A DNA stretch of 64,000 bases from Megamerina dolium. Taxonomy: Eukaryota > Arthropoda > Insecta > Diptera > Megamerinidae. Location: assembly GCA_963854835.1 (NCBI GenBank), contig OY978530.1, positions 12,548,609-12,612,608 of the forward strand. The letters run 5' to 3'. Numbering within the stretch: the first letter of the stretch is position 1; the number at the start of each line of letters is the position of its first letter. Below the pieces are notes generated by a model. The model saw only the letters and a program-made list of their open reading frames with translations, made no database searches and was not told the origin of the DNA. Positions 32,541 to 45,201 of this stretch are shown piece after piece. A program made the position numbers and the translations under genes.

Positions 32541-33900
32541 ATTAGTTTTGATGAAGTGGTAGCGACAATTAATCGTAGCAAAAATAACACCTGGGCATCT
32601 GGGGAAGACATAATTCCTGCAGAATTTTTAGTAAAAGTCTCAAGTGAGTTCATAAGATACTTAACGGCATCGTATAATTATATATTCTGCACCGATAATA
32701 TACCGCCAGGATTTCGTAAAAATATAATATATAAACTAGCAAAAAAAGGCGACCGACCGGACTCTGCAAACTACCGAGGAATATCATTTCTTAATGCGAT
32801 TATGAAAACGTTTACATCAATAATACATGCACGATTAAGTCATTAGGTGGATAAGCACAACATCCAGAGCGAATACCAGACAGGGTTCAGAAAAGGTTAC
32901 TGAACAGTAGACAGCATTTTTGTACTTACAGCTATGACAAAAGACTATATACAAAGGAAAAAGAGGATGTATTGCTTTATCATTGACTTCGAGGCGGCGT
33001 TTGACACAATAAACAGGAGAAACATTTTCCTTAAATTTAGCAACATCGGCGTATCCACAAAAATGATCAACATTATACAAAAACTATATGTGGAAAATAA
33101 AACAGCGGTTTGGGATGGACAAAGGCTATCAGACTGGTTCATCTGTAACCATGGGGTGAAACAGGTCTGTCTGCTAAGCCCACTCCTATTTGCTCTATAC
33201 GTAGATGACATAATGAAGACACTTCCAGGCGGCGTTAAATTGGGAGAAGAAAGAATAAAAATAAAGATGTATGCAGACGACATGACCGCTCTAGTTGAAG
33301 ATCCAGAAACACTGCAGAATGTAATAGATGCGACGCATTGATACTGCTTAATATGGGGGCTACAAATAAACTGTCAGAAGTCAAAAATAATGGTGTTCAG
33401 GCAAAGCAAGGACCGCATGGCGAACGAACTTATATGGATGCTAAACGGTCACGAATTAAAATATTTGGGTGTGATGGCTGCCGCAAGCTTCAACAAACAC
33501 ATACGTCTCAAGCTCAGTGATGCGAAAACAGTGACCCACAGTACCTAGAAATCAGTAATAAACAAGAAAAACGTGGAACACGGCACGAAATTTGAATTTT
33601 TCTTAGCAACAGCCAGAGCAATCATATGTTATGCAGTTATGAGGTATGGGGATATCTGCATTTTGAGGAGGTGGAACAAAAAAAAATTTCTATCTGCCAA
33701 CTAATACCCCGACGTATGCTATACACCTGGAAACTGGCCTACCTCCACTTTATATACACACACTGCAACTTCATTTCGATAACCTCAAAAAAGGTAATGA
33801 AAATGCGAGAACACATACTAACAAAAATTGTAGCGAAACATCTTCTCGTGAGAAAAACACAATGCTTTCAGCAATGGGTACAATTGGCCAGAGACTACGC
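32541..33900 (+). pseudogene. LINE reverse transcriptase, second type
   Basis: RT fingers ANYRGISFLNAIMKTFTSII, palm CFIIDFEAAFDTINRRNIF, box NHGVKQVCLLSPLLFALYVDD and the catalytic IKMYADDMTALV at about 33270-33295. The thumb follows in another frame (33340-33520) and a C-terminal stretch at 33626-33940. A stop at 32844 and one at 33341 interrupt it. Different from the LINE on the minus strand just upstream. Clade not assigned. Confidence 0.75.
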
Positions 33901-33904
33901 TATT

Positions 33905-34820
33905 AACGCAAAAGCAAGGCCAATCGTATTCCAATATTAGGAAAATTACTGCCGATGTCCCGCAAGGCATCATTCTTGGACCAGTTTTATACTTGCTCTA
34001 TACCGCTGATCTTCCAGTTCCAAGGACCAGTAAAATAGCAACCTTTGCCGATGACACTTGTACATTAACTGTGGGTGTTAACAAGCTTCAGTCGACCGTA
34101 AAACTTCAAGCATCGGTTGATGAGATAGTAAATTGGAACAAAATGTGGAGAATTAAACTTAACGAAACGGAATCGATCTATGTTAACTTTAAATACAAGA
34201 AGATTTCATACAAATCAATAAATATAGCCTCAGTCACCGTCCCATATGCGAACAACGCACAGTATCTGGGCATGACCTTAGATGCCAAGCTTAAATGGAA
34301 GGAACACATAAAAATGAAAGCTTCAGAACTGAAAATTAAACTCTAGAAACTAAACTGGCTTATCGGCTGAAAATTAACTGTAGGTACAAAACAAAATTGC
34401 AATTTACAACCAAATATTAAAACCAGTTTGGACGTACGGAATCCAATTATGCGGATGTACTGCAAACTCCAAAGTTGAAATTATCCAGTGTTTTCAAAAC
34501 AAGGTGATTAGAGGCATGGTTAACGCTCCGTGGTATGTAAGAGACGACGACCTACATAGAGACCTATGCATGCGTAAAGTCGCAGATATAACAAATTTAA
34601 TCGCTTCTAAGCACGCAAAAAGGCTACATCAACATATCAATACTGAAGCTTCATCCCTTTGCAATATACAGAAGAAGGCTAAAAAAACTAAACTACAGAA
34701 TCTTGTGGTTAACACTTTATAACAGGATTTATAATCTGAAAAATATTACTTGTTAGTGTAGAACTAGGTGTAATAATATAAAATGTATTTATATTTTACA
34801 AACGTTTCAATAAAAAAAAT
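33905..34820 (+). pseudogene. Jockey-like LINE, 5'-truncated copy
   Basis: Begins inside RT at ITADVPQGIILGPVLYLLYT and continues with the catalytic region IATFADDTCTLTVG, AQYLGMTLDAKLKWKEHIK and, in another frame, NAPWYVRDDDLHRDL. It keeps a 3' UTR ending in AATAAAAAAAA at 34809-34818. This is the classic dead-on-arrival structure. Stops near 34344 and frame breaks are present. Confidence 0.78.
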
Positions 34821-34847
34821 ATGTACATGTAACTTCATGTTCTGTTT

Positions 34848-35589
<742 letters not shown>

Positions 35590-35602
35590 AATCTTTTTTA
35601 AT

Positions 35603-35620
35603 TGGCGCCCAACGTGGGGC
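35603..35620 (+). promoter_or_regulatory. Lysine-tRNA primer binding site
   Basis: TGGCGCCCAACGTGGGGC, matching the lysine tRNA 3' end used by gypsy and by several vertebrate retroviruses. Confidence 0.88.
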
Positions 35621-35648
35621 ACGCCGAAAATTGAAAAATAAAAAAATT

Positions 35649-35930
35649 TCTAAATCATCAAAAACTACACTCCTGTGAAGAATAAATCATCAAAAACTAT
35701 ACTCCTGTGAAGAATAAAGTTCAATCATCAAAAGCTACACTCCTGTGAAGAATAAATCATCAAAAACTATACTCCTGTGAAGAATAAAGTTCAATCATCA
35801 AAAACTACACTCCTGTGAAGAATAAATCATCAAAAACTATACTCCTGTGAAGAATAAAGTTCAATCATCAAAAACTATACTCCTGCGAAGAATAAAGTTC
35901 AATCATCAAAAATTATACTCCTGTACGAAA
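35649..35930 (+). repeat. Tandem repeats in the errantivirus-like leader
   Basis: Eight copies of an ATCATCAAAA...ACTCCTGTGAAG unit, alternating between about 32 and 38 bp depending on an extra AGTTCA. Lies between primer site and gag. Confidence 0.9.
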
Positions 35931-36152
35931 TCTTTTAAATCAGCAATCAACAAATCGCTCATGCTTGACGACTTAGAACTGGAATTAGCAAGGATAGTTG
36001 AACCAAACGGCGTGTCTCCAGAAACCAAACATCATTAGAATTCAACCTACACTGTGGAGGAACTTGAGCAGATACTCGGAGAACCCAAATTCGAATTTGT
36101 ATCTACAGGAACCAACACTACAAGCGAGGATGAGGTTAAATACTACAACATT

Positions 36153-36158
36153 GTAAGT
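36153..36158 (+). promoter_or_regulatory. Candidate splice donor
   Basis: ATT/GTAAGT in the leader about 100 bp before gag. Together with the acceptor at 40898 it would produce a spliced env transcript as in gypsy. Inference. Confidence 0.4.
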
Positions 36159-36249
36159 CGAATTTTAAGAAAAAGAGTAATTATAACTTATGAAATTAAG
36201 GAAAAGTAAAAATAATAACAATATTTAAAAATTAAATTGTTGAGATTCT

Positions 36250-37467
36250 ATGAGTATTGAGGAGCTGAGCATAGATCAGCTAACCGAAGAACTAAGCAGC
36301 TGGCAATTAAGATTAGGCGACAACGAACAGGACGAAACCAAACAAAACATAATGGACGCTGGCGGAGTACGAGCGCTCCTCACGACAGCAATAGAAGTAG
36401 CTACAGAACAAACAAGAAAGGACTTTCAAGTTACTGTTGATGACTTAACTAACAGACTGAGACTTTTAGAAACACCCACTCGGGTCGAACCTTATAAACC
36501 AATCACGATAATTCAAAATGTGGACTGTAGTGAGTCCCTTGACATTGTTAAATCCATTCCAGAGTTTAACGGTGATCCCTCAAGATACGTTTCGTGGCGA
36601 CAAGCCGCCACAACTGCTCACAAACTTTTCGAAAAATATGAAGGCAGCTCACGTTATTATCAAGCAGTTGCTATCATGCGAAATAGAATTGTAGGTGCAG
36701 CTGACACTGTCTTGAGCTCATATAATACAGTCCTTAATTTTAAAGCGATCATCGCTCGGCTAGATTTCTCTTATGGAGATAAACGCTCAATTTTCACACT
36801 GGAGCAGGAGCTTTCTACTCTCAAGCAGGGAACAAGATCAATCGTGAGTTTCTATGATGAAGTAGAACAAAAACTCACATTGACAGTCAATAAGGTAATT
36901 ATGACAAACGAAGGAAACCAGATGTTGATAGAATCTCTGAACCAGAAATACAGACAAGATGCCCTTCGGGTATTCATATCTGGGCTCAGACGACCCCATT
37001 GTGACATTCTGTTCTCATGCAGGCCTTCAGATATGCCTTCTGCCCTTGCGCTAGCTCAAGAATTGGAATCGAACCAAATAAGGTATAATTTCGCAACTAC
37101 CTATTGGAACCAGTCGCCAAGGCAAAACCCCGTATTAAATTCTCCACACTATAACCATCAATCTAATGTTTCTCCACAACGTGCATTTGGCCAAAACGGC
37201 CCGCGTCCAGCAAATAATTTCGGACAACACCAAAGGTCATTGAATAGGCTCGGTCAGCCCCAAGGACCAGCAAATAGTTTTGGTCAACACCTAAGACCAG
37301 TAAACAACTTTGGTCAAACCCAAAGGCCAATCAACAATTTTAGTCAATTCCAAGGACCAACAAATAATTTTGGACAACCTGAAAAACCTCATTATCAGGC
37401 CAGACCTGAACCAATGGACGTTGATCGCAGCTTAAGAAGCATACAGCAAGAATTATTTAGGCAATAG
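36250..37467 (+). pseudogene. gag: Errantivirus-like Gag
   Basis: ATG 36250 opens a 405-residue frame. Contains the capsid-like segment PEFNGDPSRYVSWRQAA, RLDFSYGDKRSIFTLEQEL, and a C-terminal run of NNFGQ/QRP repeats (about residues 305-380). No CCHC knuckle, which is normal for this group. The frame stops at TAG 37465-37467, yet the same frame remains open to about 37683 and includes a slippery site at 37641, so the stop is probably a nonsense mutation that removes the true C-terminus. Gag would form the particle. Confidence 0.82.
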
Positions 37468-37640
37468 GCTCAGGGTACTAAGAGACCTTTAGAATCACTG
37501 AGGCAGAATCCACCTAAATTCCAAAGATTGAATCACCTAAATCAAGAAGAGCAGTACTCCCAAGAAGAACAGAATTCAGGATCATATGATGAGATCACAA
37601 CTGATGAAACTGGTGAAACAGTTGGACAAGACGAGATAAA

Positions 37641-37647
37641 TTTTTTA
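37641..37647 (+). promoter_or_regulatory. Candidate -1 frameshift site
   Basis: TTTTTTA in the form T TTT TTA of the Gag frame. A slip back by one base enters the frame that encodes the protease (LLIDTGASKNYI at 37704), which is open from 37641 onward. Same heptamer type as HIV-1. Confidence 0.65.
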
Positions 37648-37703
37648 GAGGAACATCCCTCCTCTCATACGTCGAGAGATATATTGGGGGAAAATTAATT
37701 AAG

Positions 37704-38387
37704 TTGTTAATAGATACCGGTGCATCAAAGAATTACATAAAAAATTTAGAAGTCTTAAAATCAATAAAACCTGTCAGGAAACCATTTTTTGTCAAATCAG
37801 TCCATGGAAATTCAGTAATAAATTCAAAATGTTGTATTAACCTTTTTAATAAAAACGCGTGTTTCTTTATCTTACCTGAACTAGAAACTTTCGAAGGCAT
37901 AATTGGCCTTGATTTCTTAAACGAAATCAATGCTCAGATTAACTTGAAGAAAGGGGTTTTAGTACATAACAATGGAATGGAGATTTTAAAGTACTTTTAT
38001 TGTAAGGAGGTTAATAACATTTTAATAGCCCACAAACACATCCGAAGTGCACCAACCTTAGAAAAAAATCTTAATGAACTTTTAGAAAACTATAAAGCCG
38101 TTTTTGCCGATCCAGACGAAGCGCTGCCATACACCACAAATGTAGTAGCAACCATCAGAACTATAGATCAGGAACCGATATACTCAAAATCCTATCCTTA
38201 TCCACTCGCCTTATCCGAATTCGTTAACCAAGAAATTGCGGAACTACTCAAAAATAAAGTAATCAGGCCTTCCCGATCTCCTTATAACAATCCACTTTGG
38301 ATTGTGGATAAAAAGGGATTTGACGATCTCGGAAGACCGAAAAAAGATTTGTCACGGATTTCAGGAAACTCAACTCGAAAACAATAA
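37704..38387 (+). pseudogene. pol: Errantivirus-like protease and RT N-terminus
   Basis: Protease active site LLIDTGASKNYI at the start, flap region with GIIGLDFLNEI, then RT fingers YSKSYPYPLALSEFVNQEI and NPLWIVDKKGFDDLGRPKK. The frame breaks at about 38340 in an A-rich run, after which RT resumes in another frame with VTDFRKLNSKTISDKYPIP. The listed start is only the first in-frame TTG; the real entry is by frameshift from gag. Confidence 0.85.
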
Positions 38388-39841
38388 GTGACAAATACCC
38401 TATTCCAAACACTTCCGTCATTCTTTCAAACCTAGGCAAAGCAAAATACTTTACCACTATTGATCTTAAATCAGGCTTCCATCAAATTAACTTGGCAGAA
38501 AAAGACAGGGAAAAAACTGCGTTTAGCGTAAACAATGGAAAATATGAATTTTGTCTCCTTCCATTCGGATTAAAGAACGCCCCAAGTATTTTTCAACGGG
38601 CAATTGATGATGTTTTACGAGAAGAAATAGGGAGGAGTTGTCATGTTTATATTGACGACATTATAATCTTCTCCGATGCAGTAGATCAACATTTTAAGGA
38701 TATAGAGACAATTTTGCAGAAACTATACAAAGCGAATATGAGAGTATCACCCGAAAAATCTAAATTTTTCCAGGAGTCCGTAGAGTTTCTAGGATTTGTG
38801 GTATCCCAGAAAGGTATTAAAACATGTCCAGATAAAATCAGAGACATTGTAGAATATAAGGAACCTAGAACTCTGAGAAGCTTAAGGTCATTCTTACGAT
38901 TAGCAGGGTACTATAGAAGATTTGTTAAAGATTATGCTCAGATCACGAAACCACTTACGAAGTATTTGCGTGGAGAGAATGGACACATTGGTAGTAGATA
39001 TTCAAAAAATATTCCAGTGAACTTGGACAAAGAAGCGCTCGAAGCATTTATAAGAGTAAAGCAGATACTGTCCTCAGAAGATGTACTGTTATTACAGCCT
39101 GACTTCAGTAAACCTTTTGAGCTTACAACTGATGCCTCCTCAACAGCTTTGGGTGCTGTACTTTCTCAGGATAGTAGGCCTATAACTATGATTTCAAGAA
39201 CATTGTCACCCACAGAAGAGAATTATGCGACCAATGAGCGTGAATTATTGGCTATCGTTTGGGCCTTACAAAAATTGCGAAACTATCTGTATGGCGTAAA
39301 AAGCCTCCACATCTATACTGACCACCAACCACTTTCATTCTCAATATCCGAGAAAAATCCAAATACTAAAATTAGGCGATGGCGGGCTTTCATTGAGGAG
39401 TTCACTCCGAAATTCTTCTATAAACCCGGCAAAGATAATGTTGTCGCGGATGCATTATCCAGGCAATACGTTAATAATTTAGAGGACGACTTAGAATCCA
39501 TTAGCTCTGTAGGTGCAGATTTTGGATCGGATACCAGATCAGATACGGAAACTGCATCAGAAGGACAAAGTCAAGGACCAGGGGAATCTCAAAACTCAGA
39601 AATAGAAACCATTCATAGTGAAGAATCCCTTACGGAAATAATTAGGACAGTACAAAATCCTGTAAATTGTTTTAGGAATCAAATCATTCTAAATAAGACC
39701 AATACATCAGAACTCACAACCGAAACGGTATTCAAAAAACAGATCAGGCATTTAATAAACTTTAGCACCATTAACGAAATATACCCTCTTTTGAAAGATG
39801 CCGTGAACCCGCAAGTAATAAACTGCATTCACTGCGATTAG
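38388..39841 (+). pseudogene. pol: Errantivirus-like RT and RNase H
   Basis: RT palm FTTIDLKSGFHQINL, LLPFGLKNAPSIFQRAID, catalytic HVYIDDIIIFSDAV, thumb KSKFFQESVEFLGFVVS. RNase H: ELTTDASSTALGAVLSQ, NERELLAIVWALQKLRN, IYTDHQPLSF and PGKDNVVADALSRQ. All catalytic residues look intact over 450 codons. The frame stops at TAG 39839-39841, just before integrase, leaving the HHCC start in other frames. Confidence 0.88.
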
Positions 39842-40839
39842 CACACCCTAGGACAAATTCAAAACGGAGTTGTCAAACGCTTCCCTTCGGCTAAATTCCG
39901 CCATTCGGAAAAGATTGTAATAGACATACATAATCCTAACGATCAGTCCGAGATCTTATCAGTGAACATAACCGAGCACACAGAAACATCCAAGAAAATA
40001 GAAATCAAATTCTTGAATATTACTACTTTCCAAAAATGTCAAGGAAATTAAAAGAGATTGCCCTTAACTGTAGAACATGCAAAGAAGCGAAATATGACAG
40101 ACACCCCACAAAGAATCAGATTGGCAAGACACCAATCCCAGCTCACCCTGGACAGATCATCCATTTGGACATATTTTCTACTGACAGGGTCCATTTCATT
40201 ACTTGTATCGATAAATTTTCAAAATATGCCCTTACTTTCCCCATAGAGTCGCGATCCATAGTAGACATAAAAATACCAATGTTACAAATCATGAATTTCT
40301 TCCCGAATGCCGAAACAATAGTGTGTGATAACGAAAAATTCTTCAATTCGGAAACCGTAAAATCCTTGCTAAGAAACAATTTCGGAGTATCTTTATTTAC
40401 CGTGCCCCCAGCACACAGCACTAGTAACGGTCAAGTAGAAAGACTACATAGCACACTTGGCGAAATAGCTAGATGTTTAAAGAATGAGGGACAAATCTCA
40501 TACACCAAAGACCTTGTTCTCATCGGTACCTCTAAGTATAATAACACTATCCATTCAGTAACAAATTGCAGACCCGTAGATATAATCCACTCTCTTCCAG
40601 AAGAAAAAAAGGAATACATTATAAAAAAACTGACCGAGATTCAAGAAAAGGACCTTCAGTATCATAATAAGGATAGGCATATAAGAACATTCAAACCCGG
40701 AGATATCGTGTATGTCAAAACTAATAAGCGTATAGGAAATAAGTTCAGCAATCTGTTTGTTAAGAAAATGGTGCAAAAAGATATGGGGAATTCAGTACAA
40801 ATTGATAGCAGACTAGTCCACAAGGATAATATTAGGTAG
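39842..40839 (+). pseudogene. pol: Errantivirus-like integrase
   Basis: Open from about 40036 with MSRKLKEIALNCRTCKEAKY (C-C half of the zinc region); the H-H half is missing upstream. Core: HLDIFSTDRVHFI (first D), IVCDNEKFFNS (second D), GQVERLHSTL (E). C-terminal FKPGDIVYVKTN and a DSRLVHKDNIR end. Stop TAG at 40837-40839. Disrupted at the N-terminus, otherwise well kept. Confidence 0.85.
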
Positions 40840-40930
40840 ATGCTCTTCACTTCAAATCTATTAAATTTCGTTTCTTTCTCTTCTCACCTCTTTCCCAGGC
40901 TTATAATTTTATTGTTTCCTTACATCCACA
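40840..40930 (+). other. Remnant of env start with splice acceptor
   Basis: A pyrimidine-rich run (40870-40895) ends in TTTCCCAG/G at 40898, followed by a hydrophobic stretch. This is where gypsy-type env exon begins. A truncated SINE replaces the rest. Confidence 0.4.
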
Positions 40931-41123
40931 CCACTTGTGACATCACTTTTTCTGAGCTTTGTCACAGAGTTCTTTTTAGAAGCTTTTTCATGGCAAGTTG
41001 TTACTGTCGGAAGAATTGCCAATTACTTGGCGACAGGTGGGTACCGTTCGAAAGAAAAATCTTTTCGATATTAAATTTGTTATGCATCAACCGGGTATTG
41101 AACCGCGACCTACAGATCAGCTA
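40931..41123 (-). mobile_element. SINE copy 4, truncated
   Basis: From CTTGTGACATCAC to the B-box region and part of the anticodon arm; lacks both the 3' third and the A box. B box reads with one base lost. Sits between the errantivirus-like end and a TA array. Confidence 0.82.
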
Positions 41124-41144
41124 CGGAACCCACAAAAAATATAA

Positions 41145-41251
<107 letters not shown>

Positions 41252-41267
41252 GTGTATACGAGTATAT

Positions 41268-41796
41268 TGTAACGAGTATCGATAGTTGGTTACTCATCAC
41301 TATTGTGACTGACACTATTGGCAGCATCGAAACGAATGTCAACAAAAAGAAATAAGCAATAACCAGAATAAGTCAACAAGAAAGAAAGAGAAGAATCTCT
41401 ATAAAGGAAGATTCAGGGGTGTTGCCAACAGAGTATAAATAGAGCCAGTGCTGAGAAGTGAGAATCATTTTAATCCCGAACGTGATTGCAGAAACATCGA
41501 TACAGAGGCAAATTTAAGTGTTATTGTAAACAGTTGATTATAAGCAGAGTTTATTGTACATATAGATTATTAAATAAATTGTTGCTGTATATAGTTGTAT
41601 AAAATAAGTGTTGCAGTTATCATTAACAAAATTCAGTGATCGAACAAGGTAATTCAAATAGAATTAAACGCTCGCAAAATAATTGTTGCTGTATATAGTT
41701 GTATAAAATAAGTGTTGCAGTTATCATTAACAAAATCGAGTGATCGAACAAGGTAATTCAAATAGAATTAAACGCTCGCAAAATAAAAACGTAACA
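41268..41796 (+). mobile_element. Solo LTR of the Gag-integrase family
   Basis: TGTAACGAG to GTAACA with ATAT at 41264-41267 and 41797-41800. No internal sequence follows, so it arose by LTR-LTR recombination. A 104-bp segment is tandemly duplicated at 41577-41680 and 41681-41784, lengthening it to 529 bp. Confidence 0.92.
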
Positions 41797-41805
41797 ATAT
41801 ATAAC

Positions 41806-41942
<137 letters not shown>

Positions 41943-42007
41943 ACGAGGGCGGTCCCAGAACTACCCGACCCGACCTGACATATAGATGGCGGCAGTAGTT
42001 TGAAAAA

Positions 42008-42392
42008 TAGGTGCCGTAGCTCAGTGGTTAGTGTGTTCGCCTTCTGATCTGTAGGTCGTGGTTCAATACCCGGCTGATGCATAACAAATTTAATATCGAA
42101 AAGATTCTTCTTTCGAACGGTACCCACCTGTCGGCAAGCAATTGGCAATTCTTCCGACAGTAACAACTTGCCATGAAAAAGCTTCTAAAAAAAAAAAAAG
42201 AACTCTGTGACAAAGCTCAGAAAAAAGTGATGTCACAAGTGTTCTGCCGTTCGTAACCGGCTAAAATAAGTAGCTCCATTCTAATACTGTTCAAAATTTA
42301 AGACGCACAACAGTAATGGAAGAGAAGCTCGGCCAATGAGCCCTTTGGGGCTTTAAGTGCCACATATTTATTTATTATATTTATTTATTTAA
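42008..42392 (+). mobile_element. tRNA-derived SINE, full-length copy 5
   Basis: Full tRNA-like head with A box TAGCTCAGTGG and a slightly altered B box (GGTTCAATACC), body and TTTATT tail. Flanked by TAGTTTGAAAAA at 41996-42007 and 42393-42404, a 12-bp target duplication in mariner sequence. Contains a 13-A run near 42187 absent from copy 1. Confidence 0.92.
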
Positions 42393-42499
42393 TAGTTTGA
42401 AAAAAATTACTTTGGTGAAAAGTGGCAACCTTATAAAATATATGTTTTAAGTTTCAAGGTGACACGTTGTTTAGTCATTTCTTTGAAGCCATTGAAAGT

Positions 42500-43250
42500 T
42501 AAAGACTTCAATGAATTTGTAAGAAATTCAATTATGTAATTCAATACTTTCATTTGAAAGGTATCAGTCCAACGAATATTAAAGCCGAAATAGATTATAC
42601 TCTGGGGGAGTCTGCTTCTTCGTTTATGACCATAAAATATTGGGTAGTTCAAAAAGTGCTATACATCGCATATTGACCGAAAATGAGGAGATGAGAAAGC
42701 TGTGTACAAGATGGGTGCCGCGTTGCTCACAATAGAACAAAAGCAACGTCGTGAAGATGTTTCTGTAGAGTGTTCGACGATGTTTCTGTAGAGTGTTCGA
42801 CGATGTTTCAGAGTAATAAAGCCGAGTATTTTCGTTGATTCATAACCATGGATGAGACATGGATCCACCACTTCACACCTGAGACAAAGAGCAGTCAAAA
42901 CAGTGGACTGAAAGGGGAGAATCATGTCCAAAGAAGGCGGAGACAGTTCCATCTGCAGGCAAGATTATGGCGTCTGTTCACAATATTCACAGTTCACAAA
43001 TCCATTATTGCGATGGCCAAAATCAATGAGTTAAAGCTCGAATTGCTTCAGCACGCACCTTATTCGCCAGATTTAGCTCCTGCGGATTATTTTCTATTTC
43101 CAAATTTGAAGAAATGGCTTGATGGTAGAAGATTTGCAAACAATGAAGAGGTGGAGTCTGCGGTAGATGGCTAATTTAATGAGCTAGACATTTCATACTA
43201 TGAACAGGGTATCGAAGCTATAGAATATGTATAGAGCTAAAGGGAGATTA
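42500..43250 (+). pseudogene. Mariner transposase remnant
   Basis: Frames in order: FHLKGISPTNIKAEIDYTLG with SASSFMTIKYWV (HTH region), LTENEEMRKLCTRWVPR, then MDETWIHHFTPETKSSQNSG (first catalytic D) and YSPDLAPADYFLFPNLKKWL (third D). The HDNAPAH-type segment holding the second D is deleted, with a junction near 42975. A 23-bp tandem duplication (GATGTTTCTGTAGAGTGTTCGAC) lies at 42766-42811. Not closely similar to the Mos1-like copies at 45202 and 52928. Confidence 0.82.
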
Positions 43251-43279
43251 TGTTGAGAAATATAGAAAAATTTTCCGAA

Positions 43280-43761
<482 letters not shown>

Positions 43762-43920
43762 ATACCTACTTTTTAATTTTCTGGGTGCCAAATCCGAAAA
43801 ATGGTGAAACAAAGGAGACTTAAGTGCAAAGGTAAATACAAATTTTTAAAAATGCGACTTAAGTTACAATGAAAAATTTTGTGAAGCCGGCTGTTTGTTA
43901 GTGAATTTTATTTACAATAC

Positions 43921-44330
43921 TGTTACTTTTCTATCTTGTGAACTTTTAGTTCTACTCGAATCAACCCTGTTCGATCACTGGATTCTGTCAATAATAATTG
44001 CAACAGTTATTTTGTACTAACTATATGCCACAACTATTTATTTAATTTATTTACTATTAATTTACAATCACATTTTAATGAACTTTCTCCCTTACTCTCC
44101 ATCGTATGATGTTGCCTCACTCACTTTCGGAATTCGCCCTATTTATACTCTGTGGCAACACTCCAGAATGTTTGTTTATCGTAATCGAGTTTTTTTCTTT
44201 CTTTCTTGTTGGATATTTCTAGTTATAGTTGTTTGTTGACGTTCGTTTCGATGCTACCGTTATTCGTGGTATTCACAAATAAAGGTGAAATTAGTGAAAT
44301 CAGCTGGCAGTCTGAACTAGTTTCCTAAAA
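43921..44330 (-). mobile_element. Diverged LTR of the Gag-integrase family
   Basis: Reverse orientation: starts TGTTACTTTTCTATCTTGTGA and contains CTGTTCGATCACTGGATTCTG, the complement of the LTR 3' region, and TTTCGATGCTACCG near the other end. Clearly older than the other LTR copies; the high-coordinate edge is approximate. Confidence 0.72.
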
Positions 44331-44340
44331 TTGCCATTTA

Positions 44341-44515
44341 TGGGGTAGTGGCTGTCGTATCATGTTCTGGGCATCAATATGCCATAAGGCACATTGGCAT
44401 ATGCGCATGTATGTCTCTTCGATATTTATCTACGACCTTTCTTAGATTTTCCTCCAAAGCACGGTTAACCCGTTTTAGAGTGCCATCAAATTGCGGATGC
44501 AAAGGTGTTGTGGAT
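44341..44515 (-). pseudogene. pol: Gypsy integrase fragment
   Basis: Complement of the integrase region corresponding to 24790-24960: HPQFDGTLKRVNRALEENL-like sequence and CPEHDTTATTP. The C-terminal part up to the LTR is deleted. Belongs with the diverged LTR at 43921. Confidence 0.72.
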
Positions 44516-44524
44516 TCCAGTAGT

Positions 44525-44996
44525 GTTCAGCACGACAATATACATCGCCGCGACTGTGTTTTCTACCAAGCATCCTTTTTAATTAGTGCTCACACTATCC
44601 CAGGTTTTCAAACAAGCGTTAAAATACCCTACGATAAGGATCGGTAGCTGCCCTTTTACTTCCAGCTCCATAGCCTCGGTGGTGCGTAACAGTTCACATA
44701 GTAGAGGCTTTTCAGTTTCACCCATGTGTACCCACAATCCATATCCCCACCAGTTTTTCAGAGTCTGGCATTCAATTATGTGAGTCGATATCTTTATATT
44801 GTTCAGATAATCGTGCTACGTTCACCTTGTTTTCAGCAACCGTTTGCCACAATAGGTCTTGTGCTGCTTTGCAGTGGTTGGTATTAAACTGGGGAGGCTT
44901 CATGCTATAATTTTGCGTTCCGATTCTGCCGATAGCGCTGACACTTTCCGCTACCAGCCGCATGCGTTCCATTGCATAGTGTACATTTTTCAACAT
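44525..44996 (-). pseudogene. R1-like LINE endonuclease fragment
   Basis: Encodes QFNTNHCKAAQDLLWQTVAE and VARLSEQYKDID, the start of an R1-group endonuclease, then a degraded ILIVGYFNACLKTWDS where GDFNA is normal. No RT follows. Stops are frequent. Confidence 0.6.
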
Positions 44997-45039
44997 TCTT
45001 GCAGCTTACTGCCTGCTACTCTACTATACCACACTGCCG

Positions 45040-45199
45040 AATCAAAATCCAGCGGCTGCGCTGTCTAGGTCATATCGAACGAATGGAAGAAAACGCTCCA
45101 GCGAAGAGAGTAATTCGGCACCCGTTGGAAGAAGAAGAGGAAAACCAAACCTCCGTTGGAAGGACCAAGTGTAACCTGACGGCGCTTGGAATATCCATA
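45040..45199 (+). pseudogene. LINE C-terminal scrap
   Basis: IKIQRLRCLGHIERMEENAP and LTALGIS match the C-terminus of the LINE at 47277-48227 (IKIQRLRWLGHVERMEEHAP). Interrupted on the right by the mariner at 45202. Confidence 0.72.
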
Positions 45200-45201
45200 T
45201 A

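Larger units (their letters stand above)
41943..43250 (+). mobile_element. Mariner-type transposon, broken, with nested SINE
   Basis: ACGAGGGCGGTCCCAGAACTAC after TA looks like a mariner left end. The right end is not found; TA repeats start at about 43280. SINE copy 5 is inserted at 42008-42392 with its own 12-bp duplication. Confidence 0.6.

Noticed and set aside
35649..35930. CRISPR-like repeat array
   Set aside because: Repeat units are directly adjacent with no unique spacers, and the context is a retroelement leader in a eukaryote.
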